From Saccharopolyspora sp. NFXS83 (GTDB lineage: Bacteria > Actinomycetota > Actinomycetes > Mycobacteriales > Pseudonocardiaceae), in contig NZ_JAPFGB010000022.1 in NCBI RefSeq assembly GCF_026241095.1, forward strand, positions 30,802 through 94,801: a DNA stretch of 64,000 nucleotides, written 5' to 3'. The notes beneath the pieces are model-generated. The model worked only from the letters and a program-made list of their open reading frames with translations. It searched no databases and was not told the origin of the DNA. This document shows, in pieces, positions 7,945-19,081 of the stretch. Within the stretch, counting starts at the first letter, position 1, and the number at the start of each line of letters is the position of its first letter. Both the position numbers and the translations under genes were made by a program.

Positions 7945-9192
7945 TCAGCAGACGGCGTCGGTGGGTTTCGGGTTTCCCAGGCCGAACAGGGGACGCAGCA
8001 GCAACCCGGCGTACGTGCCTGCGATGGCGAGCACGCCCCACAGCCAGCCGTGCAGGCTGAACGAGGCGATGCCGGAGAAGTAGGCGCCGATGTTGCAGCC
8101 GCCCGCGAGCCGAGCCCCGATTCCCATCAGGACGCCGCCGAGCACGGCGCCGACGGCGAGCCGCCACGGGATGCGGCGGTGCAGGACGAACGCGCCCGCA
8201 GCGGCGGAGGCGATCAACGCGCCGATCATGATCCCGAAATCCATCACCGAGATCTTGTCGGCCAGCACGGACGCGTCGAGCTTCGCGGCGTTCTCCGGAA
8301 TGGCCCAGAACGGGGCGTCGGAGATGTCGATGCCGATCCAGCCGAGGAACTTCGCGCCCCACAGCCCGAACGCCGAGGTGATGCCCCAGGGTCCGCCGGA
8401 GATGAACAGCGTCAGCGCGTTGAGCCCGGCGAGCAGCAGTGCCCCGGCCCACAGCGGCCAGGAACCGCGCAGCACCCGCAGCAGGCCTCGTGCGGTGGGC
8501 GGTGCTTCGACCGGCGGCGGGGTGCGGCGGCGTTCGACGGCCAGCGACACGGCGACGACCGCACCGATGATCACCAGGGAGATCAGCAGCGCGCCCGGAT
8601 ACCCCAGCGGGGTGTCGGCGAACGACACGGTGGGCCCGGTCTTCTGCAGCGCGCTGATCCAGGGGGCGAGGAACGCGCTGAGCACGGATCCGGCGATGAA
8701 CCCGCCGAGCGTGTAGAGGATCGCGGTCTGACCGCTGCCGACGGCGAACAGCGTGCCGGAGGCGCACGAGCCGCCGACCTGCATGCCGACGCCGAACAGG
8801 AACGAGCCGAGGATCACGCCGAGGCCAGCGGGGGCGACGGTGCCTTCGGGCGCGCCGGACAGGCCGAGGCCCGCGCCGAGGATCACCGCGAACAGCGCGC
8901 AGGCCACGGCGAGCATCAGCATGTGCGCGCGCAGTGCCCGGCCTTGCCCGACGGCGACGAGCTGCCGCCACGCCGAGGTGAAGCCGAACCGGGAGTGGAA
9001 CAGCACGGTGCCGAGGGCGAGGCCGACGACGTAGAGCACCGCGAGCTTCCAGCCCGCCTCGTGGGCGACGGCGAGGCCGACGACGACGGCCAGCAGGACG
9101 CCGATGGTGACGACGCCGGGCCGCGCGGGCGGAGCCGCGGGCGGTGCCGGCGGCGGGGTTCTCTGTTCGCTGATCGTGTCCACTGCGGACAT
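7945..9192 (-). CDS. YeeE/YedE-family (DUF395) sulfur-compound transporter
   Basis: 415 residues with about ten membrane segments arranged as two pseudo-repeats. Each repeat carries the conserved cysteine motif: GGSCASGTLFAVGSGQ (Cys143) and GGCNIGAYFSG (Cys366). In the characterised family member TsuA the membrane cysteines relay thiosulfate into the cell; by homology this protein imports thiosulfate or a related reduced sulfur species. The N-terminus is a proline-rich cytoplasmic tail. The ATG at 9192 follows AAGGAGAG. It lies 17 bases downstream of the CopD-like membrane gene and is almost surely co-transcribed. The last residue is a cysteine (DAVC), which is unusual. Confidence 0.88.
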   Translation of the reverse strand: MSAVDTISEQRTPPPAPPAAPPARPGVVTIGVLLAVVVGLAVAHEAGWKLAVLYVVGLALGTVLFHSRFGFTSAWRQLVAVGQGRALRAHMLMLAVACALFAVILGAGLGLSGAPEGTVAPAGLGVILGSFLFGVGMQVGGSCASGTLFAVGSGQTAILYTLGGFIAGSVLSAFLAPWISALQKTGPTVSFADTPLGYPGALLISLVIIGAVVAVSLAVERRRTPPPVEAPPTARGLLRVLRGSWPLWAGALLLAGLNALTLFISGGPWGITSAFGLWGAKFLGWIGIDISDAPFWAIPENAAKLDASVLADKISVMDFGIMIGALIASAAAGAFVLHRRIPWRLAVGAVLGGVLMGIGARLAGGCNIGAYFSGIASFSLHGWLWGVLAIAGTYAGLLLRPLFGLGNPKPTDAVC

Positions 9193-9209
9193 GCGGGCTC
9201 TCCTTGGTT

Positions 9210-10964
9210 TCAGGGGGTCAGGGGGCCGGAGACGGCAACAACGGTGCCACGTGGAACCCACTGACCGGCAGGTTCGGAGCCGTGCATTCCGCCACTCATC
9301 CCCGGCATGTTCATCTGCATCGCGTCGACCTTGGCGGAGGCGTAGACGACGACGGGGTCGTCGACGACCTGGCCGCGGGCGGCGAGCCAGGTGTCGAACC
9401 CGGCGACCGACGGCGGTTCGCCGCCGAACGCCTCGGACAGCGCCATCCCGTATTCGAGGGAGCGGTAGTCGCGGGGGTCGAAGCGCAGCGGCACGGCGGA
9501 GCTGGCGGTGGCCGTCGTGACGGGGCTGTGCATCAGCCACGGCGCGAGGTGCACGCCGTAGAGGTGCAGCGGTGCCTCGTTCTGCGATGCCGCGATCGAA
9601 TCGAGGTGTTCGGCCGCGTGCGTCCAGCCGCCCACGAGGATCAGCGCGCGGTCGGGGTGCGGCGCGTCGCCGGTGGGCAGCCCGGCCTGCGCCGCCGCAG
9701 CGCGGACGACGTCCGCCGCCTGCCGGGAGCGCGGTGAGTCGTCGCCGAGCACGGTGATGCCGGGTGCGCCGTTGCGGTGGATGTAACCGACGAGTCCGCG
9801 CAGCGCCTCGGCGTCGTCGTCCGCGAGCGCCTCGGCGGGGCAGGAGTGCAGCGGTGCCCGCTGCCCGGCGACGAGTCCGGCGAGCGCGACGCTGGCGCAT
9901 TCCGGCCCGTCCTGTCCGGTGGCGCCGGGCACGGCCGGTCCGTCGCCGGTGTCGACTTCGACGCTGCCCTGCTCGTCACCGCCGGTGCGCCGCAGTTCGA
10001 TGTCGCTGCGCCCGGCGGGCAGGTCCACTTCGGCCCACGTCCCGGAGGTGCCGGGCCGGGGCTGCGCCCGCACGGGCGTGCCGCCGGCGTGGACGGTGAT
10101 GTCGTCGGTGACGCTGTCGGGCAGGTGCACCAGGTTGCGGCCGGGGCGGTGCGGGGTGATCAGCACCGGCACGTCCTGGTCGGCGACGACGGCGTGGGCG
10201 AGCCGCGGCACTCCGGGCAGCGGCAGTTCGCCCGGTTTCGGGATGCCGGGCAGCACGGTCCACGCGACGAACGCGACGGCGACGGCGGCGGCGCCGTACC
10301 GGTAGATCCGCCAGGGGTCGCCGCGCCGCAGCAGCACCGCCACGCCCGCCACGACCAGGGCGGCGACGACGATGAGCAGCAGCACCGCGCCGAATCCGGT
10401 CAGCAGCCGCCGGTCGGCGACGCCGATGAGCACGAGCTGCACGGCGGCGGCCACGACGAGCACGGCGGCGAGCGCCAGGGCGAGCGGTCCGGGCCGCAGG
10501 CCGCCTTCGGAGCGCTGTTCGGGGGGCACGGTGAGCCCGATGCCGGTCAGCCCGAACCAGGTGACGACGGCCGCGGTGACGATGGTGGTGACGAAGAACT
10601 CGGCGGGCGAGTGCCCGATGGCGCTCTCCACCACGACGAGCACGGTGAGCGCGAAGCCCAGGTAGGCGGCGGGGGTGGGCCACCGCAGCGCGATCGGCAG
10701 CGCCAGCAGCAGCACGGCGTGCAGCACCGCGACGATGCCGTTGACGTCGAGCACGGGGATCGACAGCAGGCTCGCCGCGGCGCCCGCTCCGGCCGCGGCC
10801 CAGGCCGTCCACGTCGTGGCGCGGCCGGTCGCGCGGACGGTGGGGCGCAGCAGTCCGAGCCCGGCGGCCACGGCGGTGCCCCCGAGCAGCAGCACGCGCA
10901 GCACCAGCCCCGCGGCGTCCACCCCGGCCACCCCGGTGCCCGAATGCATACCGCTCATGTCCAT
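9210..10964 (-). CDS. CopD-like polytopic membrane protein with extracellular FixH-like and periplasmic-binding-like domains and Met/His-rich ends
   Basis: 584 residues. The N-terminus is metal-ligand-like (MDMSGMH). About eight hydrophobic segments lie in residues 15-265, as in CopD-type copper proteins. Next comes an extracellular beta-sandwich-like part (about 280-375) with VPVLITPHRPGRNLVHLP, similar in style to the FixH/YtkA-like tail of CopD proteins. Residues about 395-545 resemble the lobe of a type-1 periplasmic binding fold (LHLYGVHLAPWL, PLRFDPRDYRSLEYG). The C-terminus has a Met-rich stretch MQMNMPGMSGGMH (about 549-561). Both ends suggest copper binding on the outer face. It may match an actinobacterial DUF6239-type family; I am unsure of that. 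Neighbours suggest copper delivery to the secreted oxidase-like protein (inference). Confidence 0.8.
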   Translation of the reverse strand: MDMSGMHSGTGVAGVDAAGLVLRVLLLGGTAVAAGLGLLRPTVRATGRATTWTAWAAAGAGAAASLLSIPVLDVNGIVAVLHAVLLLALPIALRWPTPAAYLGFALTVLVVVESAIGHSPAEFFVTTIVTAAVVTWFGLTGIGLTVPPEQRSEGGLRPGPLALALAAVLVVAAAVQLVLIGVADRRLLTGFGAVLLLIVVAALVVAGVAVLLRRGDPWRIYRYGAAAVAVAFVAWTVLPGIPKPGELPLPGVPRLAHAVVADQDVPVLITPHRPGRNLVHLPDSVTDDITVHAGGTPVRAQPRPGTSGTWAEVDLPAGRSDIELRRTGGDEQGSVEVDTGDGPAVPGATGQDGPECASVALAGLVAGQRAPLHSCPAEALADDDAEALRGLVGYIHRNGAPGITVLGDDSPRSRQAADVVRAAAAQAGLPTGDAPHPDRALILVGGWTHAAEHLDSIAASQNEAPLHLYGVHLAPWLMHSPVTTATASSAVPLRFDPRDYRSLEYGMALSEAFGGEPPSVAGFDTWLAARGQVVDDPVVVYASAKVDAMQMNMPGMSGGMHGSEPAGQWVPRGTVVAVSGPLTP

Positions 10965-11068
10965 CGAGAGAACCTCACTCCAGCAGAATTTCCCGGCGCA
11001 GCGGGGGAAATCAGGTGTCGCGCCCTGGCGAGATCAGCGTGCCGGGCTTGCGACGCACGTTCCGGGCA

Positions 11069-11114
11069 GGCATCGGTGGGAAGCGCGGTGTCGAACCGGC
11101 TCCCCACCGATGCC
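11069..11114 (-). terminator. 12-bp hairpin just after the selenium-binding-like gene
   Basis: GGCATCGGTGGG (11069-11080) pairs perfectly with CCCACCGATGCC (11103-11114), leaving a 22-base loop. On the minus strand it begins seven bases after the stop codon at 11121. It has no strong U-tract, as is common in actinomycetes. It probably limits read-through into the membrane gene at 10964 or stabilises the mRNA 3' end. Confidence 0.65.
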
Positions 11115-11120
11115 GCGGAC

Positions 11121-12953
11121 TTACTTCAGATCCTCATCCGCGACGACGAACAGTTCGGAGTGCGGTTTGGCGTTCCCGAACGGTCCGTGCGGCCACGACT
11201 TCCGGTTGAAGTTGATCCCGGTCTCACCGGTCACTTCGTCCTTGAAGGTCTCGTCGACGCTGACCTTGCCGTCCTTGGCCAGGTCGACCATGTTGACCTT
11301 GTGGTCGCCGTCGAGTCCGGAACGGGCCACGAAGTAGTTCGACACGGCGAGCCTGCTCGGCTGCTTGGTCTCCTCGTAGCGTCCGTCGGCGCCTTCGGTG
11401 AAGTTGTCGTAGGCGCCCCAGTGCGGCCCCGCGCCCGGCTGTCCCGGGTTGATGGGTGCCGCGCCGGCCAGCGTCGGGCAGTCCTGGCCGCCACCGTTCT
11501 CCGCCTTCTCGACGGTGTCGATGGTGCACTTGAAGTCGGTCCCGGCGTTGACGATCTTGGAGACGTCCAGGGTGTAGACGCCACCGGTGGATCCGGGGTC
11601 GTCCGGGCCGAGCGCGCCCTTCTGCCGCCCCTGCACCGCGCGGTACAGGAACTTGTCGTCGGGGCTGGTCTGGATCCAGCCGCCGTTGGAGCTGCTGCCC
11701 CTGGCGTCGTTGTTGGCCGGGTCGATGGCCTTCAACGCCTGCCCGTCGTCGAAGACCTGGGTCCAGCGCGGCGCCGGTGCGGTGATGTCCGGCGTGTAGA
11801 ACACCGCACCGCCCTGCATGGTCTGGGCGAACGCACCCTTGTGACCGGGCAGGTTGGTGACGGTCGTTTCCATCACCGCGCGGCTCTCGGAGTGCAGCGG
11901 GTCGGCGGGGTCGGCCCGCGGCCCGTCGGGCAGGTAGGACACGGCCCGCAGCTTGGGGTGGTTGCGGTCGGAGATGTCCCAGGTTCGGACGGTCGGCCTG
12001 CGCAGGTACGGCGACGGCTGCTTGACCGGGTCCAGGATGATGTTGCGGGGTTCCGCGTAGTCACTGGTGATCAGCGTGTCCAGGTCTTCGCGAGCCTGGA
12101 TGCCGTGCGGGTTGGCGCAGGTCGGCTTGCCGAGTCGCGGCAGGTTGTCGCACAGCTTCGGGTCGTCGCCCTGCGGTGTCGCCGCGGGGGATTGCGACAG
12201 CACCTTCCCGTTCGGGTCGAATCGCACGACTTCCCCGGGACTGCCCGCGAAACCATTTCCGACGTGCACGGATCCGTCGTCGTACCGGTAAGGACCGGGT
12301 GCGACGGGACCACCCATGTAGGTGCCGTAGGAAGTGCCGTCCGACAGCGTCCAATACGCGTCCGGAACGGAACCGCCGAGCGTCTGGGTCGGCAGGCTGA
12401 CGCCCTTGAGCTCCAGGTTCGGCAGTTTCGTGACGTCGAACGCGTAAGTGGCACCGAGGAACAGGGCACCGGCGAAAATGGTGTCGCCCTTGTGCCACAC
12501 GTATTGCATGTGGTGCGGCTCGTTCTCCACCAACGGCCCGACGGTCGCGGTGTTGACGACCTTGCCGTAGGTCGACGAACCCTTGGTCGCGTCGATGACG
12601 GCGAGGAAGTCGGGACCGGGAAGGGCGTTCTTCACCTTGTCGACGGGGTTTCCGATCGAACCGGGAAGATTCTTCACGTCCTTGACGGCGGTGTCGGCGA
12701 TGTTCTCGTCACCGGCCCACACCACCAGCCATTCCTTGCGCTTGCCGTCGGCTGCTTTGGTGGCGTTCCGGCTCACGACATGGTTGGTGACCGAGTAGTT
12801 CTTGCCGTCGGCTCCGGGCACCTGATGCGTCGTGACCTGCACGTCCGCGTAGGCCTCGGTATCACCGACCGGCAGCGTGACGGCACCGACGGCGAGCAGC
12901 GCGGCGGCCACCCCGGTCAGTCCCTTGCGCCATGCACGCGACTGGGTTCTCAT
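11121..12953 (-). CDS. Secreted selenium-binding protein / methanethiol-oxidase-like (SBP56 family) protein
   Basis: 610 residues. A Sec signal peptide (RKGLTGVAAALLAVGAVTLP, residues 9-28; cleavage near 36) is followed by a beta-propeller-like body. SBP56-like segments are FLAVIDATKGSSTYGKVV (117-133), ENEPHHMQYVWHKG (143-156), the hallmark CANPHGIQAREDLDTLITSD (279-298), and PSRLAVSNYF. Histidines 147-148, 283, 511 and 589/598 fall in the conserved segments that in the methanethiol oxidase MtoX family include copper ligands. Family enzymes oxidise methanethiol to formaldehyde, H2S and H2O2 outside the cytoplasm. The activity here is inferred; sequence is divergent and longer than usual (about 430-460 residues). 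The ATG at 12953 follows GGAGAGAAG. Neighbours, a CopD-like protein and a sulfur importer, support a copper-sulfur role. Confidence 0.72.
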   Translation of the reverse strand: MRTQSRAWRKGLTGVAAALLAVGAVTLPVGDTEAYADVQVTTHQVPGADGKNYSVTNHVVSRNATKAADGKRKEWLVVWAGDENIADTAVKDVKNLPGSIGNPVDKVKNALPGPDFLAVIDATKGSSTYGKVVNTATVGPLVENEPHHMQYVWHKGDTIFAGALFLGATYAFDVTKLPNLELKGVSLPTQTLGGSVPDAYWTLSDGTSYGTYMGGPVAPGPYRYDDGSVHVGNGFAGSPGEVVRFDPNGKVLSQSPAATPQGDDPKLCDNLPRLGKPTCANPHGIQAREDLDTLITSDYAEPRNIILDPVKQPSPYLRRPTVRTWDISDRNHPKLRAVSYLPDGPRADPADPLHSESRAVMETTVTNLPGHKGAFAQTMQGGAVFYTPDITAPAPRWTQVFDDGQALKAIDPANNDARGSSSNGGWIQTSPDDKFLYRAVQGRQKGALGPDDPGSTGGVYTLDVSKIVNAGTDFKCTIDTVEKAENGGGQDCPTLAGAAPINPGQPGAGPHWGAYDNFTEGADGRYEETKQPSRLAVSNYFVARSGLDGDHKVNMVDLAKDGKVSVDETFKDEVTGETGINFNRKSWPHGPFGNAKPHSELFVVADEDLK

Positions 12954-13573
12954 CTTCTCTCCGGTCTGTAACTGATTTCCACCAACGTCTCGACACCATT
13001 TCTTCTCATTCGGACTACGGGATTCGGACACGCAGGTGTCCCCACAACCGGTTTCCCGATGATCAGAATCGAGTGGAAACCGCTTCAGGGCACACGGGGT
13101 CACCGGACCACGCGGTCGCGTTCCGGAATCGGATGAATCGACGAGCCGACGGGGTCGAAATCGGATCAGGGAAGAATGCGGCCCGATGCTGCTTTCCCGG
13201 CGTCCGGCACCCGTTCATGCGGCTGCCGATCCGGGGATGGATTTCGTCCGGATCGGGTGCTGGTCAGGTCATCGGAAACGACCGCGAAATGCGTTTGCTC
13301 AGCGGATCGACCGCGGATGCGCGGAACCGCGCCACCCCGGCGAACGCAGTAATCAGAAACTACGACAGAGGGCGCTGGATTGCTGCTGCAAATCTACGTG
13401 CAGGCGGACCACCAGAGTGGCGAACCTCGACATGCGATAGATCATGCGGCGCCTGCGCAGACGATGTCAACTGACCGACCACAGCATGAGATGAAGGCCG
13501 CGAATCCCAGGCGAAAGCATTGCGAAACGGCAACCATCACCCGGATGCGGGTACCGGCGATGAGCCGGACGAA
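12954..13573. promoter_or_regulatory. 620-bp gene-free region with palindromes upstream of the SBP56-like gene
   Basis: This is the largest non-coding gap in the left half and is clearly lower in GC than its flanks. Short frames here lack the third-position bias of real genes. Two inverted repeats lie 75-130 bases upstream of the ATG at 12953: GACAC-GCAG-GTGTC (13027-13040) and CGGTTTCC (13049-13056) with GGAAACCG (13075-13082). They are plausible operator sites for the secreted oxidase-like gene. The remaining 490 bases hold nothing I can identify. Confidence 0.45.
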
Positions 13574-14059
13574 CTACCGTTCCGCGTCCGCTTCGCCCCG
13601 CTGGAGCTCGATCGCCCGGCGCATCGCCTTGCGCCCTCGGTTGCGGTCCCCGGCGAGGTCGTACGCCTGCGCGAGGGCGAACCAGGCCCGCCAATCGCGC
13701 GGGGATTCTTCCAGCTCCGCCTGCTTCGCGTCGAACCACTCGTCGGCGGCTTCCCGCTCCACGCGGCCGGACGGGCGGCGCGGCAGGTGCGACACGTCCG
13801 GCAGCGAGCCTTCGTCGTGCAGCAGCCGCGCGAGCCGCTCCATCTGCGTCCCGAATCGGAGCTGGTCCACCACCAGCAGCGCGCCCAGCACCGGAAGCAC
13901 GAAGATCGCGACGCCGAGCGCCACGAAGATCGGCCGACCGGTGACGATCATCGTGATCGCCCGGCCGCCCATCAGCACCAGGTACACCAGCAGCACCGCG
14001 GCGACCACGAACGCCGCGGTGCGCGGGCCGAGCCCGCGCCGCCGCTCACCGTCGGACAT
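13574..14059 (-). CDS. Membrane protein with C-terminal TPR-like helices
   Basis: 161 residues, with the ATG directly after the dapB stop codon (no gap), so it is surely in the dapB operon. Two transmembrane helices lie at about 13-37 and 43-65. The cytoplasmic C-terminal half (105-155) has EWFDAKQAELEESPRDWRAWFALAQAYDLAGDRNRGRKAMRRAIEL, which reads as one to two tetratricopeptide-like helices. The function is unknown; the protein is probably a conserved passenger of the dapB region in related actinomycetes. Confidence 0.8.
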   Translation of the reverse strand: MSDGERRRGLGPRTAAFVVAAVLLVYLVLMGGRAITMIVTGRPIFVALGVAIFVLPVLGALLVVDQLRFGTQMERLARLLHDEGSLPDVSHLPRRPSGRVEREAADEWFDAKQAELEESPRDWRAWFALAQAYDLAGDRNRGRKAMRRAIELQRGEADAER

Positions 14060-16206
<2,147 letters not shown>

Positions 16207-16317
16207 CTTCTCCGGGTCTCGTCGCCGTACGCCCTGCCACACGATACGGCCCGCCCCGGACGTGCTGTCCGGGACGGGCCGCCTTCGCCTCGCTGCTGAT
16301 CTCAGCGATTCATCGGA

Positions 16318-18579
16318 TCACTCGGCGGGCGCTTCCGCCGGAGCCTCGGCCGGGGTGTCCTCGGCCTGCGCGGCGGTGTCGCCCTCTTCGTCGACGACGA
16401 TGAGGCTGATCTTGCCGCGGTTGTCGATGTCGGCGATCTCCACGCGCAGCTTGTCGCCGACGTTCACGACGTCCTCGACCTTGCCGATGCGCTTGCCGTT
16501 GCCCAGCTTGGAGATGTGCACCAGGCCGTCCTTGCCCGGCAGCAGCGAGACGAACGCGCCGAACGCCGCGGTCTTGACCACGGTGCCCAGGAAGCGCTCG
16601 CCGACCTTCGGCAGCTGCGGGTTCGCGATGGCGTTGATCTTGTCGATCGCCGCTTCCGCGGACGGGCCGTCGGCCGCACCCACGTAGATGGTGCCGTCGT
16701 CCTCGATCGTGATCTCGGCGCCGGTCTCCTCGGTGATCGAGTTGATCATCTTGCCCTTCGGCCCGATGACCTCGCCGATCTTGTCGACCGGGATGGAGAC
16801 CGAGGTGACGCGCGGCGCGTGCGGGCTCATCTCGTCCGGCGTGCCGATGGCCTCGTCCATGACCTCCAGGATCGTGAACCTGGCGTCCTTGGCCTGGCCC
16901 AGCGCCTGCGCCAGCACGGCCGACGGGATGCCGTCGAGCTTGGTGTCCAGCTGCAGCGCCGTCACGAATTCCTTCGTGCCCGCGACCTTGAAGTCCATGT
17001 CACCGAACGCGTCCTCGGCACCGAGGATGTCGGTCAGCGCCACGTAGTGCGTCTCGCCGTCGACGACGTCGGACACGAGGCCCATCGCGATGCCCGCGAC
17101 CGAGGCCTTCAGCGGCACACCGGCGTTGAGCAGCGACAGCGTCGAGGCGCAGACCGAGCCCATCGAGGTGGAACCGTTGGAGCCCAGCGCCTCGGAAACC
17201 TGGCGCAGCGCGTACGGGAACTCCTCGCGCGTCGGCAGCACGGGCAGCAGCGCCCGCTCGGCCAGCGCGCCGTGGCCGATCTCGCGGCGCTTCGGGCTAC
17301 CGACCCGGCCGGTCTCACCGGTCGAGTACGGCGGGAAGTTGTAGTGGTGCATGTACCGCTTGCTGGTCTCCGGACCGAGCGAGTCGATCGTCTGCTCCAG
17401 CCGCAGCATGTTCAGCGTGGAGACGCCCATGATCTGGGTCTCGCCGCGCTCGAACAGCGCCGAACCGTGCGCCCGCGGCACCACGCCGACCTCGGCGGAG
17501 AGGCTGCGGATGTCGGTCAGGCCGCGACCGTCGATGCGGACCTTCTCGGTGATGATCCGCTGGCGCACCAGCTTCTTCGTCAGCGAGCGGAAGGCCGCGC
17601 CGATCTCCTTCTCGCGACCGGCGAAGGGCTGCCCCTCCTCGATGCCGGCCTTCTCCAGCGCGACCTGCTTGATCTCGTCGAGGCGGGACTCGCGCTCCTG
17701 CTTGCCCGCGATGGCCAGCGCCTGCGCCAGGTCGCCGGACACCGCGCCTTCGACGGCGGTGTAGGCGTCGTCCTGGTACGCCGGGAACAGCGGGTACTCG
17801 GCGGTGGCCTTGCCCGCGGTCTGGGCCAGCTGCTGCTGGGCCTGGCAGAGGGTGCGGATGAAGGGCTTCGCGGCCTCGAGACCGGCGGCGACGACCTCTT
17901 CGGTGGGCGCCTGCGCGCCCTGGCCGACCAGGTCGACGGTCTTGTCGGTGGCCTCGGCCTCGACCATCATGATCGCGACGTCGTCACCGACGATGCGACC
18001 GGCGACGACCATGTCGAACACCGCGCGCTCGAGCTGCTCGTAGGTGGGGAACGCCACCCACTGCCCGTCGATCAGCGCCATCCGGGTGCCGCCGACCGGG
18101 CCGGAGAACGGCAGGCCGGACAGCTGGGTGGAAGCGGACGCGCCGTTGATGGCGAGCACGTCGTACGGGTCCTTCGGGTCCAGGCTCATCACCGTGACCA
18201 CGACCTGGATCTCGTTGCGCAGGCCGTCCACGAAGGACGGGCGCAGCGGCCGGTCGATCAGCCGGCAGGTCAGGATCGCGTCGGTGGAGGGGCGGCCCTC
18301 CCGGCGGAAGAACGAGCCGGGGATGCGGCCCGCCGCGTACATGCGCTCCTCGACGTCCACCGTCAGCGGGAAGAAGTCGAGGTTGTCCTTGGGGTGCTTG
18401 GAGGCCGTGGTGGCCGACAGCAGCATGGTGTCGTCGTCCAGGTAGGCGACGACGCTGCCCGCGGCCTGCTTGGCCAGCCGGCCCGTCTCGAACCGGACCT
18501 CGCGGGTGCCGAAGGCACCGTTGTCCAGCACCGCGGTCGCTTCGTAGACGCCTTCGTCAACGTTGTGCGCTTGTGTCAA
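16318..18579 (-). CDS. pnp: Polyribonucleotide nucleotidyltransferase (PNPase)
   Basis: 753 residues. It degrades RNA 3'-to-5' by phosphorolysis and in actinomycetes can also make heteropolymeric tails. Two RNase PH domains are present (about 15-230 and 330-560; [24 protein letters not shown] and a [13 protein letters not shown] segment), followed by a KH domain ([18 protein letters not shown]) and an S1 domain ([19 protein letters not shown]). The C-terminus is an Ala/Glu/Pro tail. The start is a TTG at 18579, chosen because GAGGAG lies eight bases upstream and the next in-frame start would delete conserved residues. It is downstream of rpsO, the standard bacterial arrangement. Confidence 0.97.
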   Translation of the reverse strand: MTQAHNVDEGVYEATAVLDNGAFGTREVRFETGRLAKQAAGSVVAYLDDDTMLLSATTASKHPKDNLDFFPLTVDVEERMYAAGRIPGSFFRREGRPSTDAILTCRLIDRPLRPSFVDGLRNEIQVVVTVMSLDPKDPYDVLAINGASASTQLSGLPFSGPVGGTRMALIDGQWVAFPTYEQLERAVFDMVVAGRIVGDDVAIMMVEAEATDKTVDLVGQGAQAPTEEVVAAGLEAAKPFIRTLCQAQQQLAQTAGKATAEYPLFPAYQDDAYTAVEGAVSGDLAQALAIAGKQERESRLDEIKQVALEKAGIEEGQPFAGREKEIGAAFRSLTKKLVRQRIITEKVRIDGRGLTDIRSLSAEVGVVPRAHGSALFERGETQIMGVSTLNMLRLEQTIDSLGPETSKRYMHHYNFPPYSTGETGRVGSPKRREIGHGALAERALLPVLPTREEFPYALRQVSEALGSNGSTSMGSVCASTLSLLNAGVPLKASVAGIAMGLVSDVVDGETHYVALTDILGAEDAFGDMDFKVAGTKEFVTALQLDTKLDGIPSAVLAQALGQAKDARFTILEVMDEAIGTPDEMSPHAPRVTSVSIPVDKIGEVIGPKGKMINSITEETGAEITIEDDGTIYVGAADGPSAEAAIDKINAIANPQLPKVGERFLGTVVKTAAFGAFVSLLPGKDGLVHISKLGNGKRIGKVEDVVNVGDKLRVEIADIDNRGKISLIVVDEEGDTAAQAEDTPAEAPAEAPAE

Positions 18580-18772
18580 GTGGAACTCCTCGTTTCAGGG
18601 GTCCACGGTCGCGCGGGGGAATCTTTCCGACGAGGCCGGTCATCGATCGAAGCCACCGGGCGGATGCCCGGAAGCCACTACCGAGGACCGGCGGATGATG
18701 ACCCGCCGTGGGCGTGGACCCACTTTCGTGCGCGGGCCTAGTGGCCCGCCTTCATGCGTTCAGTTGTGCATC

Positions 18773-18803
18773 GGGGGAGCGATCCACTGTGGATCGCTCC
18801 CCC
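18773..18803 (-). terminator. Perfect 14-bp hairpin between rpsO and pnp
   Basis: GGGGGAGCGATCCA and TGGATCGCTCCCCC flank a three-base loop (CTG), a perfect inverted repeat eight bases after the rpsO stop. A second small repeat (GGGCC-TAGT-GGCCC) lies at about 18735-18748. In other bacteria the rpsO-pnp gap is a site of termination and RNase III processing that lets PNPase control its own mRNA; a similar role here is inferred. Confidence 0.8.
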
Positions 18804-18811
18804 GACGTAGG

Positions 18812-19081
18812 TCAACGACGCAGACCGAGCCGCTGGATCAGCGAGCGGTAGCGCTCGATGTCGACCTTGGTCAGGTAGTTCAGCAGACGCCGACGCCGAC
18901 CGACCATCAGCAGCAGGCCACGACGCGAGTGGTGGTCGTGCTTGTGCATCTTGAGGTGCTCGGTCAGGCCCGAGATCCGGTTGGTCAGCAGGGCCACCTG
19001 GGCCTCCGCCGAGCCGGTGTCGGACTCGTGCAGACCGAAGTCGGTCAGGATCTGCTTCTTCTGAGCAGTGGACAGCGCCAC
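18812..19081 (-). CDS. rpsO: 30S ribosomal protein S15
   Basis: 89 residues, standard length. S15 binds the central domain of 16S rRNA early in 30S assembly. The conserved segments [38 protein letters not shown] and [12 protein letters not shown] are all present. The start is GTG at 19081 with AAGGAG ten bases upstream. It is followed by a strong hairpin and pnp. Confidence 0.98.
   Translation of the reverse strand: MALSTAQKKQILTDFGLHESDTGSAEAQVALLTNRISGLTEHLKMHKHDHHSRRGLLLMVGRRRRLLNYLTKVDIERYRSLIQRLGLRR

Noticed and set aside
9777..12971. A plus-strand open frame of over 1000 codons antisense to the copper-sulfur cluster
   Set aside because: Its translation is Gly/Arg/Val/Asp low-complexity sequence with no motif, while the minus-strand frames have signal peptides, membrane helices and family motifs.
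13186..13440. Small gene in the 12954-13573 gap
   Set aside because: The frame lacks third-position GC bias, a ribosome binding site and any recognisable motif.
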